DNA from: Acidobacteriota bacterium
GTDB lineage: Bacteria > Acidobacteriota > Terriglobia > Terriglobales > Acidobacteriaceae
Direction: 5' to 3'
NCBI GenBank assembly: GCA_003225455.1
Contig: QIAB01000073.1
Span: 1-61,300 of the forward strand
Length of the DNA: 61,300 bases
Shown: piece by piece, positions 31,591-40,284 of the stretch
Position numbering within the stretch: the first letter of the stretch is position 1
Layout of the letters: each line of letters begins with the position of its first letter
Made by a program: the position numbers and the translations under genes
The notes under the pieces: model-generated
What the model was told of the DNA's origin: nothing
Database searches by the model: none
Seen by the model: only the letters and a program-made list of their open reading frames with translations

Positions 31591-34500
31591 CTAGAATCTC
31601 ACGCGGAATGAGAGCTGTAGATTTCGCGGCAGACCCAAACCAGTAGCTGGCTCGACGAAATTGTCGTTATTGACAATTGAAGCTAACCGGAGTGTCAATC
31701 TGGCCGAAGTTGGAGGTTGACAAAATATCGAGATTGCTGGGATCTCCAAGCTGTCTATGATTGAAGATGTTAAAGGCTTCGGCCCTAAACTCGACCGCAA
31801 CTTTCTCGGTAACTTTTGTGCTTTTCTGAAGCGCGATGTCGGCTTCCCAAACATTGGGGGCGCGAACAATCCCGTTCCGAGCATCTCCGAAATGAGTATC
31901 CACGCCGTTTGCGTCAGTCGGGGGCTGCACGAAGGCAGCGATGTTTACCCAATTGTTCGCGTTCAGGTTTGGGGGAACAATCGGCACACCTGGGACAATG
32001 TCAGGCCGCTGGTCCGCTCTCGAATCGCCGAAGGGCACTTGAGCAGGATCCAACCCAATCGTGACAGTCCGAGGATGGCCCGTATGAAACACGCCTAAGC
32101 CAGTCAAGCTCCACCCGCCGACAACTTTGCCAATCGTACCGTCAAGCTGAAGAAAGCTCTTCCCCGGACCGAACGGAAGCTCGTAGGAGCTGGCGATGAC
32201 TAGGTTATGCCGGACATCGAAGGCGCTCGGGCCGTAGTCGCAACGCAAGCAGTTCTTGTCCTCCGGTGCGTTGGCCTCGCCGCCACCGACTGAGCCATCG
32301 TTGCGTGAGTTCGACCACATATATTGCGTGTTCAGCATCCAGCCCTGGGAGAATTTCTTTTGCAACGACAATTGCAGCGCATCAAAGTGGCTGGTGCCAG
32401 CATCGCGCTTGATATCGATTTCGCCGAACTTTGGAAAAGGCCGTGTGCAATTAGGAATAAGATTCGATGGGTCGCTAGGATCAATCCGCACGCTATCGAA
32501 CTGTTCGCATTGGTTGATGAAGTTCCGCGCAAACAGGCGAACGCCATGCGTGCCTAAATATCCCGCCTGGAAAGTGAACTCTTTAGGCAGAAGCTGTTGC
32601 ACCGACAAGCCCCAATCTTCAACGTATAAATCACGGCGATGCCTGGCAAGGGCGCGAGGAGAAAGGAACTGGTCCGCAGCAAACGTTGTCGGATCAACTG
32701 GGTACGCCAAGCCTGGAACATCGGAACTCGTCACGTTGATTCTGGTCGTGTCACTTTCCAGTGCTGCGTTCAAGTCATCGTTCTGTCCGGCCCCGTGATA
32801 AATGCCGAACCCGGCGCGGACGACGGTTTTATCGTGAAGTGCGGTTGGCGCCCAGGAGATGCCTACGCGCGGATCAAAGTTCCTGTAGTTCGGGAAGTAC
32901 GCGGGAGATCCTTTAGGACAAATATTCGGTACAGGGGTGTTCGTGCCCGGCAAAACGCCTCCTGAACAGGTCGGGTCAAAAATGGTCATTCGATCATGGG
33001 CTTCTGCGATTACGGAATAGTATTCCCAGCGGATGCCCAGGTTCAGCGTGATGTTCGGTCTGAGTTTCCATTCGTCTTGAAAGTACGGCAACACGAATGT
33101 GTGCCTCAAACCATGGCAACACCAACTCGCCCGGAAAAAAATGGAACTGACCTGGTCGTTGATGAGCCCTGCGTTAATGGACCCATCCGGGGAGGAGAAG
33201 GTGTAATTGTTGTCAGCAGTTATTCCCTGGTTCAGGCGAACGCGCCTGATTTCGATGCCCGTCTTGAAAGTATGGCGCCCATGCGTCAGCGACAGGTTGT
33301 CGATCCACCCCAAGCTGGTGCCTACTTCGTTATCCGTATTGTTATTGAAGAGCTCCGTGAATTGCCCCGAGTCAAGGGTTACATCGTAGGGGAGAATGCT
33401 CGCCTGGGGATTGTGGAAGGGAGCACGATTTACTCCGAACTTAAACTCGTTGAACAGCGTCGGCGAAAAACTGTGCGCGAGAGCTAACATGTAGTTCGCC
33501 GGATGGGTGATGACCTGTTGGGTATCGAGGAGGGCATTCGGCGCTCCCAGAGGTGCTTTACTGAAGGAAACATCCCGCTGCGCACGCGCGTAGAAAGTCG
33601 TACTCGGTGAAATCTGATGGTCCAGCCGGACCAGGAAACTGTCCTCGTTAACCACATTTGGCGCTTCGTGGAGGAATTCGTCAACACAGGGATCAGACGT
33701 CGGATCGTTGCACACGCCGAAATTTGTGTTCCCTTTCGGGTACGCTGCAATAATTGGAGCCAATTGAGGCGACTTGGCAAGCACCGCAGCGCGAAGCGGC
33801 GCGCTTGGAACAAATCCGGCCTGAGTGAAATCTTCGAGCTGCCTTAGGCCCTCATAATTGAGAAAGAAGAAGGTCTTGTTTCTCTTTATTGGTCCTCCAA
33901 GCGAAAATCCGTATTGATTCATACGGAAGGGTGGCCGCACCGGATTCCCGGAGGGATCGAAATCAATGAATGAACGCGCGTCCAGCACATTGTTGCGGAA
34001 ATACTCATAAACACTGCCGTGATATTCGTTGGTTCCGCTCTTGGTTTCAATGTTGACCTGGCCACCGGCGCCGGCCCCATACTCCGCGGTGTACAAAGAA
34101 GAGCTGACGCGGTATTCGGAAACGGCATCTTCGGAGATCTGCAGGCGCGTTGTCGACTTCTGCGCTTGCTCCTGTATGCCTGTGGCGTCCACGCCATCGA
34201 TCATGTAATTGTTGTCATCGCGGCCGCGTCCGGCAAAGCGGATGGTGCGTTGATCCCCGCCGCCGTCGTCAATGGCGCCAGGAGCTAGAACCAGCAGGGT
34301 CGCCCAATTCCGGCCGTTGATAGGAATCTCTCTGATTTGCTGCTCGTTAATGACCCCGGAAACTTCTGGTGACGTTTGCTCTAACGGCTGAGAAGCCTCT
34401 ACGTGAACGTTCTCGCCCGGGACGCTCACTCTCAATTCGGCATTTAGTACCCGAGTCAGGCCCACTTCAAGCAAGACGTTCTGGAAGCTGACCCCCCGAA

Positions 34501-34788
34501 CCCCTCATGCGCGATGCTCACGGCATATGTGCCGACGCCCAGACCCGGAAGGACATACACGCCCTTTGAGTTTGTCTGCGTCTCGCTCCTCAGGCCCGTG
34601 GCAATCTCTACTGCCTGAACTTGCGCCTGCTGGATCACGGCTCCAGTTGCGTCAGTAACCGTGCCGGTGAGGGCAGCGCGATCAATCTGTGCGACGCAGA
34701 CGATAGCGGTAACGGCGATTATGGAGAAGAGCCAAGAAATTCGCTCCAACAAACGAGCAAGTGTTGTGGCTGAATGCCTTCCCTGCAT
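31591..34788 (-). pseudogene. TonB-dependent receptor, Oar-like, with two frameshifts
   Basis: The N-terminal piece (34788 to about 34490) has a signal peptide and a carboxypeptidase-regulatory-like domain (LTGTVTDATGAVIQQAQVQA) up to AHEGFG. The main frame (to 31667) carries the plug (INGRNWATLLVLAPGA, YMIDGVDATG) and most of a beta barrel, with VNIETKSGTNEYHGSVYEYF and FDVRHNLVIASSYELPFGPG. The C-terminal strand GLPRNLQLSFRVRF, ending in Phe as barrels do, lies in a third frame down to 31591. The first shift sits in a run of six C (34492-34497), the second near 31690. Intact, it would be an outer-membrane receptor of about 1,060 residues. Damage, slippage or sequence error are all possible. 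Confidence 0.82.
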
Positions 34789-35309
34789 AGATCCTCCTGG
34801 GCGGCTTGCGGTCGGAAGGTGGTGAACGGGTTTGTAGGCTTCGTTTGGGTACTGGGAAATTGGCCTGATTTTAGGCCGGGCGCATTACAGTGAAGTTAAA
34901 TGCTGGTTAATAGATTGTTAATGGAGGTCACGCGGACTCAGCACTCAAGGGGCGGAAGAACAGTTCTCACACACAGGTGGTGGTTTAGTGTGAGGGTAAT
35001 GATGAAAAGCCGGGACACACGAAAGATATCTTTGCGTGCTTTGCGAGACCTTTGTGAGCTTTGCGGTAAAAGCTCTTTACCGCAAAGGCCGCGGAGCATG
35101 CGCCAAGGGCGCAAAGTAGCCCACTACCCACACACACTCTCAAGACTCGAGATGCTTAGCGAGCGCTATAATCTCTGGGCATTGGTAAGTAGCGTAAATT
35201 CAGAGCCAGACTATGCACGTTCCTCAGCCCTGCTTCCGTTGACCACTTGCCAGGAACACCTTAAACTTAAGGCAGTCTGCAATTCTCACCCATCCTGCGG
35301 GAGGTTTCC
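34789..35309. other. Intergenic region between the TonB receptor and TPR genes
   Basis: About 520 bp. A small hairpin GGCCTGATTTTAGGCC (near 34862) lies on the receptor side. The TTTACCGCAAAG repeat occupies about 35030-35120. No gene was supported. Confidence 0.5.
35059..35087. repeat. TTTACCGCAAAG inverted repeat
   Basis: CTTTGCGGTAAA (35059-35070) and TTTACCGCAAAG (35076-35087) form a perfect 12-bp stem with loop AGCTC. Degenerate GCAAAG units flank it. A single arm with similar flanks recurs at 49284. Confidence 0.8.
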
Positions 35310-36977
35310 CTGAGTCGCAGTTTTCGACGCGTGCTCATTGCGGCGATGTTCGCCCTGGCGGCGGACCTATGTTTAGCCCAGGACCAGGGCCAGGCGGCGC
35401 CCGATTCCGGCCAGTCACAACCGGCCACCGAACAGCCGCAGCCTCAGGATCAGTCGCCGTCAACTCCGGAGACGCAAGAGGCGCCAAAACAGCCGCAGAC
35501 CGTCCCACAGCCGAAGCCCACGGCTCCTGCCGCGCCTTCAAACCAGCCAAGCGTTCAGCTAGACACCAGCGAGACACTGTTCACGGTTTTAACTGCCATG
35601 AACGTGTGCGGATACGATGACGAACTGGGGCCTTCCGATCCTCTGCGCGAGCAGATTCGCGGCGAAGTCTCGCAAGCCGTCCAGCAATCCGAACAGGCAA
35701 AAGAAACCTCTACCGCGATGTGTCTGCTGTACGATCAGCATCGCCAGCCGGATGCTTCCAAGACCCTTGCCCAGTATGTCTCGCTTGCTCTCTATCTGAA
35801 TGCCCCGCCGGCTTTAACTCCGAAAGTCAAAGATGCGGACCTGCCGCCCGATGCCGCGCGGCTCACAGGAGCGCTTCCGCTGATCCAGCGTTTTTACGAA
35901 AAGGCAGCTTTGCACGAGATCTGGCAGCGCCATCGCCTGGCGTACTCCGCTCTGACTGCCCGCTACCACGAGCCGCTGCATAAGATGCTGTTCGACACTG
36001 AGGTTTATCTCAAGTTTCCATCTGCTGTTTATCTGGGACGCCAGTTCACCGTCTACATCGATGCCATGGGCGCTCCCGGCCAGACCAACGCGCGTAATTA
36101 CGCCTCTGACTATTATGTTGTAGTCTCTCCAGGTAAAAACTCTTCGCTTAAAGTGGAGCAAATTCGCCATACCTATCTGCACTACCTGCTCGATCCTCTG
36201 GCGCTGAAATATCCGGCTACGATGAAGCGCCTGGAGCCGCTGCTCGCATCGGTAAAGAGCGCGCCCATGGATGAGAGCTTTAAAGGTGATGTATCTTTGC
36301 TGGTCACGGAATGTTTTATTCGGGGGATCGAAGCCCGGCTTACGGGTTCGACTAAAACTCCTGAGGCGGAGCGCCAACAGGCAGTCGAGAATTCCATGCA
36401 GCAAGGATTTATTCTGACGCGCTACTTTTATGACGCTTTGCTGCAATTCGAGAAAGATCCGGCTGGCCTGCGCAACGCGTACGGCGATTTGGTGAGCAAC
36501 ATTGATCTGGGCAAAGAACAGAGGCGCACGCGCCAGATTCAGTTCGCCAGCACTGCTGATCCTGAGCTTTTACACTTATCGCGTCCTGTGGGAGGCAAGC
36601 TGCTCATCGCCGCCGAACAACGGCTTTCGGCTGGTGATACAGCTAGCGCGCAAAAATTAGCCCAGCAGGCGCTACAAGAGAACATTGAGGATCAAGGCCG
36701 CGCGTTGTTTATCCTTGCGCAAGTGGCAACCATGAATCGCGATATGCAGGGCGCGCGCAGTTATTTCCAACGCGCTCTCGAGGTCGCGCAAGAGCCTAAA
36801 GTTGTGGCGTGGTCACATATTTATCTCGGAAGGATTTTCGATTTGCAGGAAGACCGCGAGGCGGCGCTGGGTCATTATCGTGCCGCGCTCAATGCTGGCG
36901 CAGCGCTGCCTGAGGCTAAGGCCGCCGCTGAGCGCGGAATTCAACAACCTTATGAACCCCCCAGCCGTCCACAATAG
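35310..36977 (+). CDS. Exported protein with C-terminal TPR repeats, unknown function
   Basis: About 555 residues. A CTG at 35310, five bases after GGGAGG, gives a natural signal peptide (SRSFRRVLIAAMFALAAD). The nearest conventional start, GTG 35331, would lack the basic n-region. A Gln/Pro-rich linker (to about 75) precedes a globular domain containing FLHYLLDPLALKYP-like and YFYDALLQFEKDP segments. TPRs follow, LFILAQVATMNRDMQGARSY and HIYLGRIFDLQEDREAALGH. No enzyme motif is seen. It lies 50 bp ahead of another exported TPR gene. Confidence 0.75.
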   Translation: MSRSFRRVLIAAMFALAADLCLAQDQGQAAPDSGQSQPATEQPQPQDQSPSTPETQEAPKQPQTVPQPKPTAPAAPSNQPSVQLDTSETLFTVLTAMNVCGYDDELGPSDPLREQIRGEVSQAVQQSEQAKETSTAMCLLYDQHRQPDASKTLAQYVSLALYLNAPPALTPKVKDADLPPDAARLTGALPLIQRFYEKAALHEIWQRHRLAYSALTARYHEPLHKMLFDTEVYLKFPSAVYLGRQFTVYIDAMGAPGQTNARNYASDYYVVVSPGKNSSLKVEQIRHTYLHYLLDPLALKYPATMKRLEPLLASVKSAPMDESFKGDVSLLVTECFIRGIEARLTGSTKTPEAERQQAVENSMQQGFILTRYFYDALLQFEKDPAGLRNAYGDLVSNIDLGKEQRRTRQIQFASTADPELLHLSRPVGGKLLIAAEQRLSAGDTASAQKLAQQALQENIEDQGRALFILAQVATMNRDMQGARSYFQRALEVAQEPKVVAWSHIYLGRIFDLQEDREAALGHYRAALNAGAALPEAKAAAERGIQQPYEPPSRPQ

Positions 36978-37027
36978 TGTTGGGCTGCCCAGGGATTTCT
37001 GACTACAGTCGTAACCAAGGAGACAGC

Positions 37028-37954
37028 ATGAAGCGAGCAGCGATGCTAGTCATGATGCTGGTATTGGTCGCCTTCCTCTATGCCCAGCAGCAGACGCCGG
37101 CCACGCAGAATCAGCCGGCAGGACAACAAGGATCGGCTCCGCAGGGCACGCAACCGGCAGCGGCACAGCAAGGCGCAGCGGCCCAGCCAGCTCAGCCCCA
37201 GGGGAAACGCCCGCCGCAGGCGAAGACCCAGCCAGAGTTTGACGCCTACAAAGCGGCTATGGCCAACGCCAACGATGCCGCCGCACTAGAAAAATCGGCT
37301 GACGATTTCGCTGCCAAATTTCCGGACAGCGAACTGCGCCCCATCCTGTACCGCACGGCGATGCATAGCTACCAAACCGCCAACAACGCCGACAAAATGC
37401 TGGAAATGGGACGCAAGGTGCTGAAGTTTGATCCAGATGATCCTGAGGCGCTGGTCGGTGTGGCCCAGGTTTTGGCGGAGCGCACGCGCGACACCGATCT
37501 CGATAAGGATCAGCGTTTGGACGAAGCCACGAAGCTCGCGCAGCACTCGCTGGAAACGGTCGATACCGACATAGCAATTCCCGCCGGAACGCCGCAGGAC
37601 AAGGTTGATGCCTACAAGTCTTTTCTGCGTTCGTCTGCGTACGCGATCATTGGCACGATTCAGTTTAATCGAGACAAATTTGCCGATGCGGAGAGTTCCC
37701 TGCGCAAATCCATTGACGCCGATCCCAAGAATCCAGATCCTGTCGCGATTTTCCGCTTGGCGGTTGCCCTCGACAAACAGGACAAGATTCCGGAAGCGTT
37801 GAAGTACGCTGAACAGGCAGTTTCGCTCACGAAGGAGGGCACTGCGGTCGGCACCGCTGCCCGCAACGAGCGCGATCGCCTGGTTCAGTTAAATCGTGGA
37901 GCTGCTCCAGGCGCCAAGCCTCCGGCCAGCGCGCAGAATCCAACTCCACACTAA
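37028..37954 (+). CDS. Exported TPR protein of unknown function
   Basis: 308 residues. ATG 37028 has AAGGAG at 37018-37023. The signal peptide MKRAAMLVMMLVLVAFLYAQ is followed by a Gln/Ala/Pro-rich stretch. A helical-repeat domain (about 75-285) includes FPDSELRPILYRTAMHSYQ, DPEALVGVAQVLAERTRDTD and VAIFRLAVALDKQDKIPEAL. Likely periplasmic and involved in protein contacts. It immediately precedes rnc (24 bp), so it may head the rnc-lepB operon. Confidence 0.75.
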   Translation: MKRAAMLVMMLVLVAFLYAQQQTPATQNQPAGQQGSAPQGTQPAAAQQGAAAQPAQPQGKRPPQAKTQPEFDAYKAAMANANDAAALEKSADDFAAKFPDSELRPILYRTAMHSYQTANNADKMLEMGRKVLKFDPDDPEALVGVAQVLAERTRDTDLDKDQRLDEATKLAQHSLETVDTDIAIPAGTPQDKVDAYKSFLRSSAYAIIGTIQFNRDKFADAESSLRKSIDADPKNPDPVAIFRLAVALDKQDKIPEALKYAEQAVSLTKEGTAVGTAARNERDRLVQLNRGAAPGAKPPASAQNPTPH

Positions 37955-37978
37955 GCCGCAGTCTTTGCTCCTGCAAAC

Positions 37979-38761
37979 ATGAAGTCAGCTGAAATTACGG
38001 CGTTGGAAGATGTTCTGGGCCATCGCTTTGCTCGGCCCGAGCTGCTGGAACAAGCGCTCACGCACAGTTCCCAGGCACGTGAGCCGGAAGCGGCTCAGGC
38101 TCCCGCCCGCGTCTCCGACAACGAGCAACTGGAATTTCTAGGGGACGCGGTGCTGGGCTTTGTGACCACCCAGGAGTTGTTCCATCGTTTTCCCCATTTC
38201 CGCGAGGGAGAACTGTCAAAACTTCGTGCACACCTGGTCAGCGAGAAACATCTAATCCTGGTAGCGCAGGCCTTGGCGCTCGGAACCTATCTGCGTCTCG
38301 GCCGTGGAGAGGAAAAGAGTGGGGGTCGTAGCAAGACCGCGCTTCTTGTTGACGCCCTCGAAGCGGTGTTGGCTGCGCTGTATCTCGACGGAGGATTAGA
38401 AACGGCTCGGCCATTTGTTTTGGCCCACATCGTCGCTCCGGAGCTCGAGCGCATTGCTTCCAACGGCAGCGTGCTCCCGGTGAACGATTACAAATCGGCG
38501 CTCCAGGAGAAACTACAAGCGACGGGGCGTCCGCAGCCGAAGTATGTGCTCGTAAAGGAGCGCGGGCCGGAGCACAGCAAAACATTTACAGTTGAGGCGC
38601 GCTTGCAATCGCCTGAATCCAAACCCGAGTTCGTGGGCCGCGCCGAAGGTTCTACGAAGAAGAACGCGGAACAGGATGCCGCCCGCCAGGTGCTCGAATA
38701 TCTGGCGTTGCACCCTATGCCTGCCAATGGCGAGCCCAGGCGTGCTCGTAGCCGGTCATGA
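37979..38761 (+). CDS. rnc: Ribonuclease III
   Basis: 260 residues. It has the RNase III signature NEQLEFLGDAVLG near residue 47, with the second acidic cluster in LLVDALEAVLAALYLD, and a C-terminal double-stranded RNA-binding domain (YKSALQEKLQATG through STKKNAEQDAARQVLEYL). It cleaves double-stranded RNA, including rRNA precursors. The stop overlaps the start of the first lepB gene (ATGA), a coupling of rnc and signal peptidase that is common in bacteria. Confidence 0.95.
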   Translation: MKSAEITALEDVLGHRFARPELLEQALTHSSQAREPEAAQAPARVSDNEQLEFLGDAVLGFVTTQELFHRFPHFREGELSKLRAHLVSEKHLILVAQALALGTYLRLGRGEEKSGGRSKTALLVDALEAVLAALYLDGGLETARPFVLAHIVAPELERIASNGSVLPVNDYKSALQEKLQATGRPQPKYVLVKERGPEHSKTFTVEARLQSPESKPEFVGRAEGSTKKNAEQDAARQVLEYLALHPMPANGEPRRARSRS

Positions 38762-39501
38762 GTGTAGAAAAACATCAGCCCGATTGGACGAGTTCCCTGC
38801 AATCTTTGCTGGCGACCGTAGTGATCGCGGTATTCGTCATTACTTTCGTCGTGCAGGCGTTCCAGATCCCTTCCGAATCTATGGAGAACACCCTTCTGAT
38901 CGGCGACTACCTGCTGGTCGACAAGCTGCGCTTTGGCGGCAACAGCATCTCCGATCATTTTCTTCCTTACCGCAAGGTGCATCGAGGCGACATCATCGTT
39001 TTTCGCTATCCGGTAAATCCATCGCAGCATTTCGTGAAGCGGGTCGTGGGAATTCCCGGAGACCACGTTCGCCTGATCAACCGGCAAGTGTATGTTAACG
39101 GGGCCCCGCTCCAGGAGCCATATGTCCGCTACAGTTCGCGCGTGCACGATGCCTTCCGGGATGAGTTTCCCCGCCTGAATATACCCGTGCCCGGCCTTGA
39201 AGGCGGGTGGTGGCTGCAAATGAAGAAATTGGTTGACGACGATGCGCTGATCGTTCCCGAAGGATCTTACTTTGTCATGGGAGACAATCGCGATGAGAGC
39301 CTCGACAGCCGTTATTGGGGATTCGTGCCACGCGAAAATATCATCGGACGCCCGCTGCTCATCTACTGGTCATTGCGCAGCGCCGATCCGGAATGGCCGA
39401 GTGCGCCCACCCCAAGTGATAAACTTTTTCATTTCGCCTATGCTGTGACCCACTTGTTTCAGATCACCCGCTGGGATCGCACGTTTCGAGTCGTCAACTG
39501 A
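38758..39501 (+). CDS. lepB: Signal peptidase I, first copy
   Basis: 247 residues. It has one N-terminal membrane anchor (LLATVVIAVFVITFVVQAF). The catalytic Ser41 is in IPSESMENTLLIGD and the catalytic Lys94 in HFVKRVVGIPGD, followed by FVMGDNRDESLDSRYWGFV. It removes signal peptides from secreted proteins at the outer face of the inner membrane. It is translationally coupled to rnc and followed 18 bp later by a second signal peptidase. Confidence 0.95.
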   Translation: MSVEKHQPDWTSSLQSLLATVVIAVFVITFVVQAFQIPSESMENTLLIGDYLLVDKLRFGGNSISDHFLPYRKVHRGDIIVFRYPVNPSQHFVKRVVGIPGDHVRLINRQVYVNGAPLQEPYVRYSSRVHDAFRDEFPRLNIPVPGLEGGWWLQMKKLVDDDALIVPEGSYFVMGDNRDESLDSRYWGFVPRENIIGRPLLIYWSLRSADPEWPSAPTPSDKLFHFAYAVTHLFQITRWDRTFRVVN

Positions 39502-39519
39502 ACCATTAGGAAGGCTCTG

Positions 39520-40284
39520 GTGGCTAAGAAAGTAAGCAAGCAGGAAGAAAAGCCGCGCGAAACCACCGTGGAGTTTCTCGCTTCCCTGGCGGCGGTGCTG
39601 GTGACCGGTCTGTTCATCATCACGTTCGTGGTACAGGCTTTCGAGATTCCCTCCAGTTCAATGGAGAACACCCTCCTCATCGGCGATCACGTATTCGTGA
39701 ATCGTGTACAGTTTGCCCCACGCTCCAACTGGGTTGGGCCGCTACTGCCGTATGGTCAAATTCATCATGGCGACATCGTAGTTTTCCTTTCTCCGGCGCA
39801 GCCCGGGCTGTATATCGTGAAGCGGATCATCGGAATTCCCGGTGATCGCATTCACCTGCGGGATGGCGCGGTCTATCGTAATGGCGAAAAGCTGGATGAA
39901 CCGTATGTCATTCATAGCAGCGGCGAGTACAATCCTTATCGCGATAACTTTCCCGCCGTGCCGCCATCCGATTTCAACAATGTCAGCGCAGCGTGGCAGC
40001 TGACGCTGCCGCAGCACATCCAAGGGGACGATTTGGTCATTCCGCCGGACAATTACTTCGGAATGGGCGACAACCGCGACGTCAGTCTCGACAGCCGTTT
40101 CTGGGGCTTCATCCCCAAGGAAAATGTCATCGGTCGCCCCATGTTCGTGTACTGGTCATTCGAAACGCCTCCCAACCAGTATCAGCACACGGCAGTGAGC
40201 GAGCGACTGGGCTTCCTGGCGCATGTGGTCATTCACTTCTTCGACGAGACTCGCTGGCGGCGAACTTTGAGGATAGTGCGGTGA
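39520..40284 (+). CDS. lepB: Signal peptidase I, second copy
   Basis: 254 residues from GTG 39520, with AGGAAGG upstream. It has a membrane anchor, Ser47 in IPSSSMENTLLIGD, Lys101 in YIVKRIIGIPGD, and FGMGDNRDVSLDSRFWGFI. Both catalytic residues are present, so both copies should be active; they clearly arose by tandem duplication but have diverged in the beta-rich insert. The end overlaps the AsmA-like gene start (GTGA). Confidence 0.95.
   Translation: MAKKVSKQEEKPRETTVEFLASLAAVLVTGLFIITFVVQAFEIPSSSMENTLLIGDHVFVNRVQFAPRSNWVGPLLPYGQIHHGDIVVFLSPAQPGLYIVKRIIGIPGDRIHLRDGAVYRNGEKLDEPYVIHSSGEYNPYRDNFPAVPPSDFNNVSAAWQLTLPQHIQGDDLVIPPDNYFGMGDNRDVSLDSRFWGFIPKENVIGRPMFVYWSFETPPNQYQHTAVSERLGFLAHVVIHFFDETRWRRTLRIVR

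Noticed and set aside
39993-40280. In-frame 5' extension of the AsmA-like gene
   Set aside because: It lies inside the second signal peptidase gene; GTG 40281 forms a GTGA overlap with its stop.
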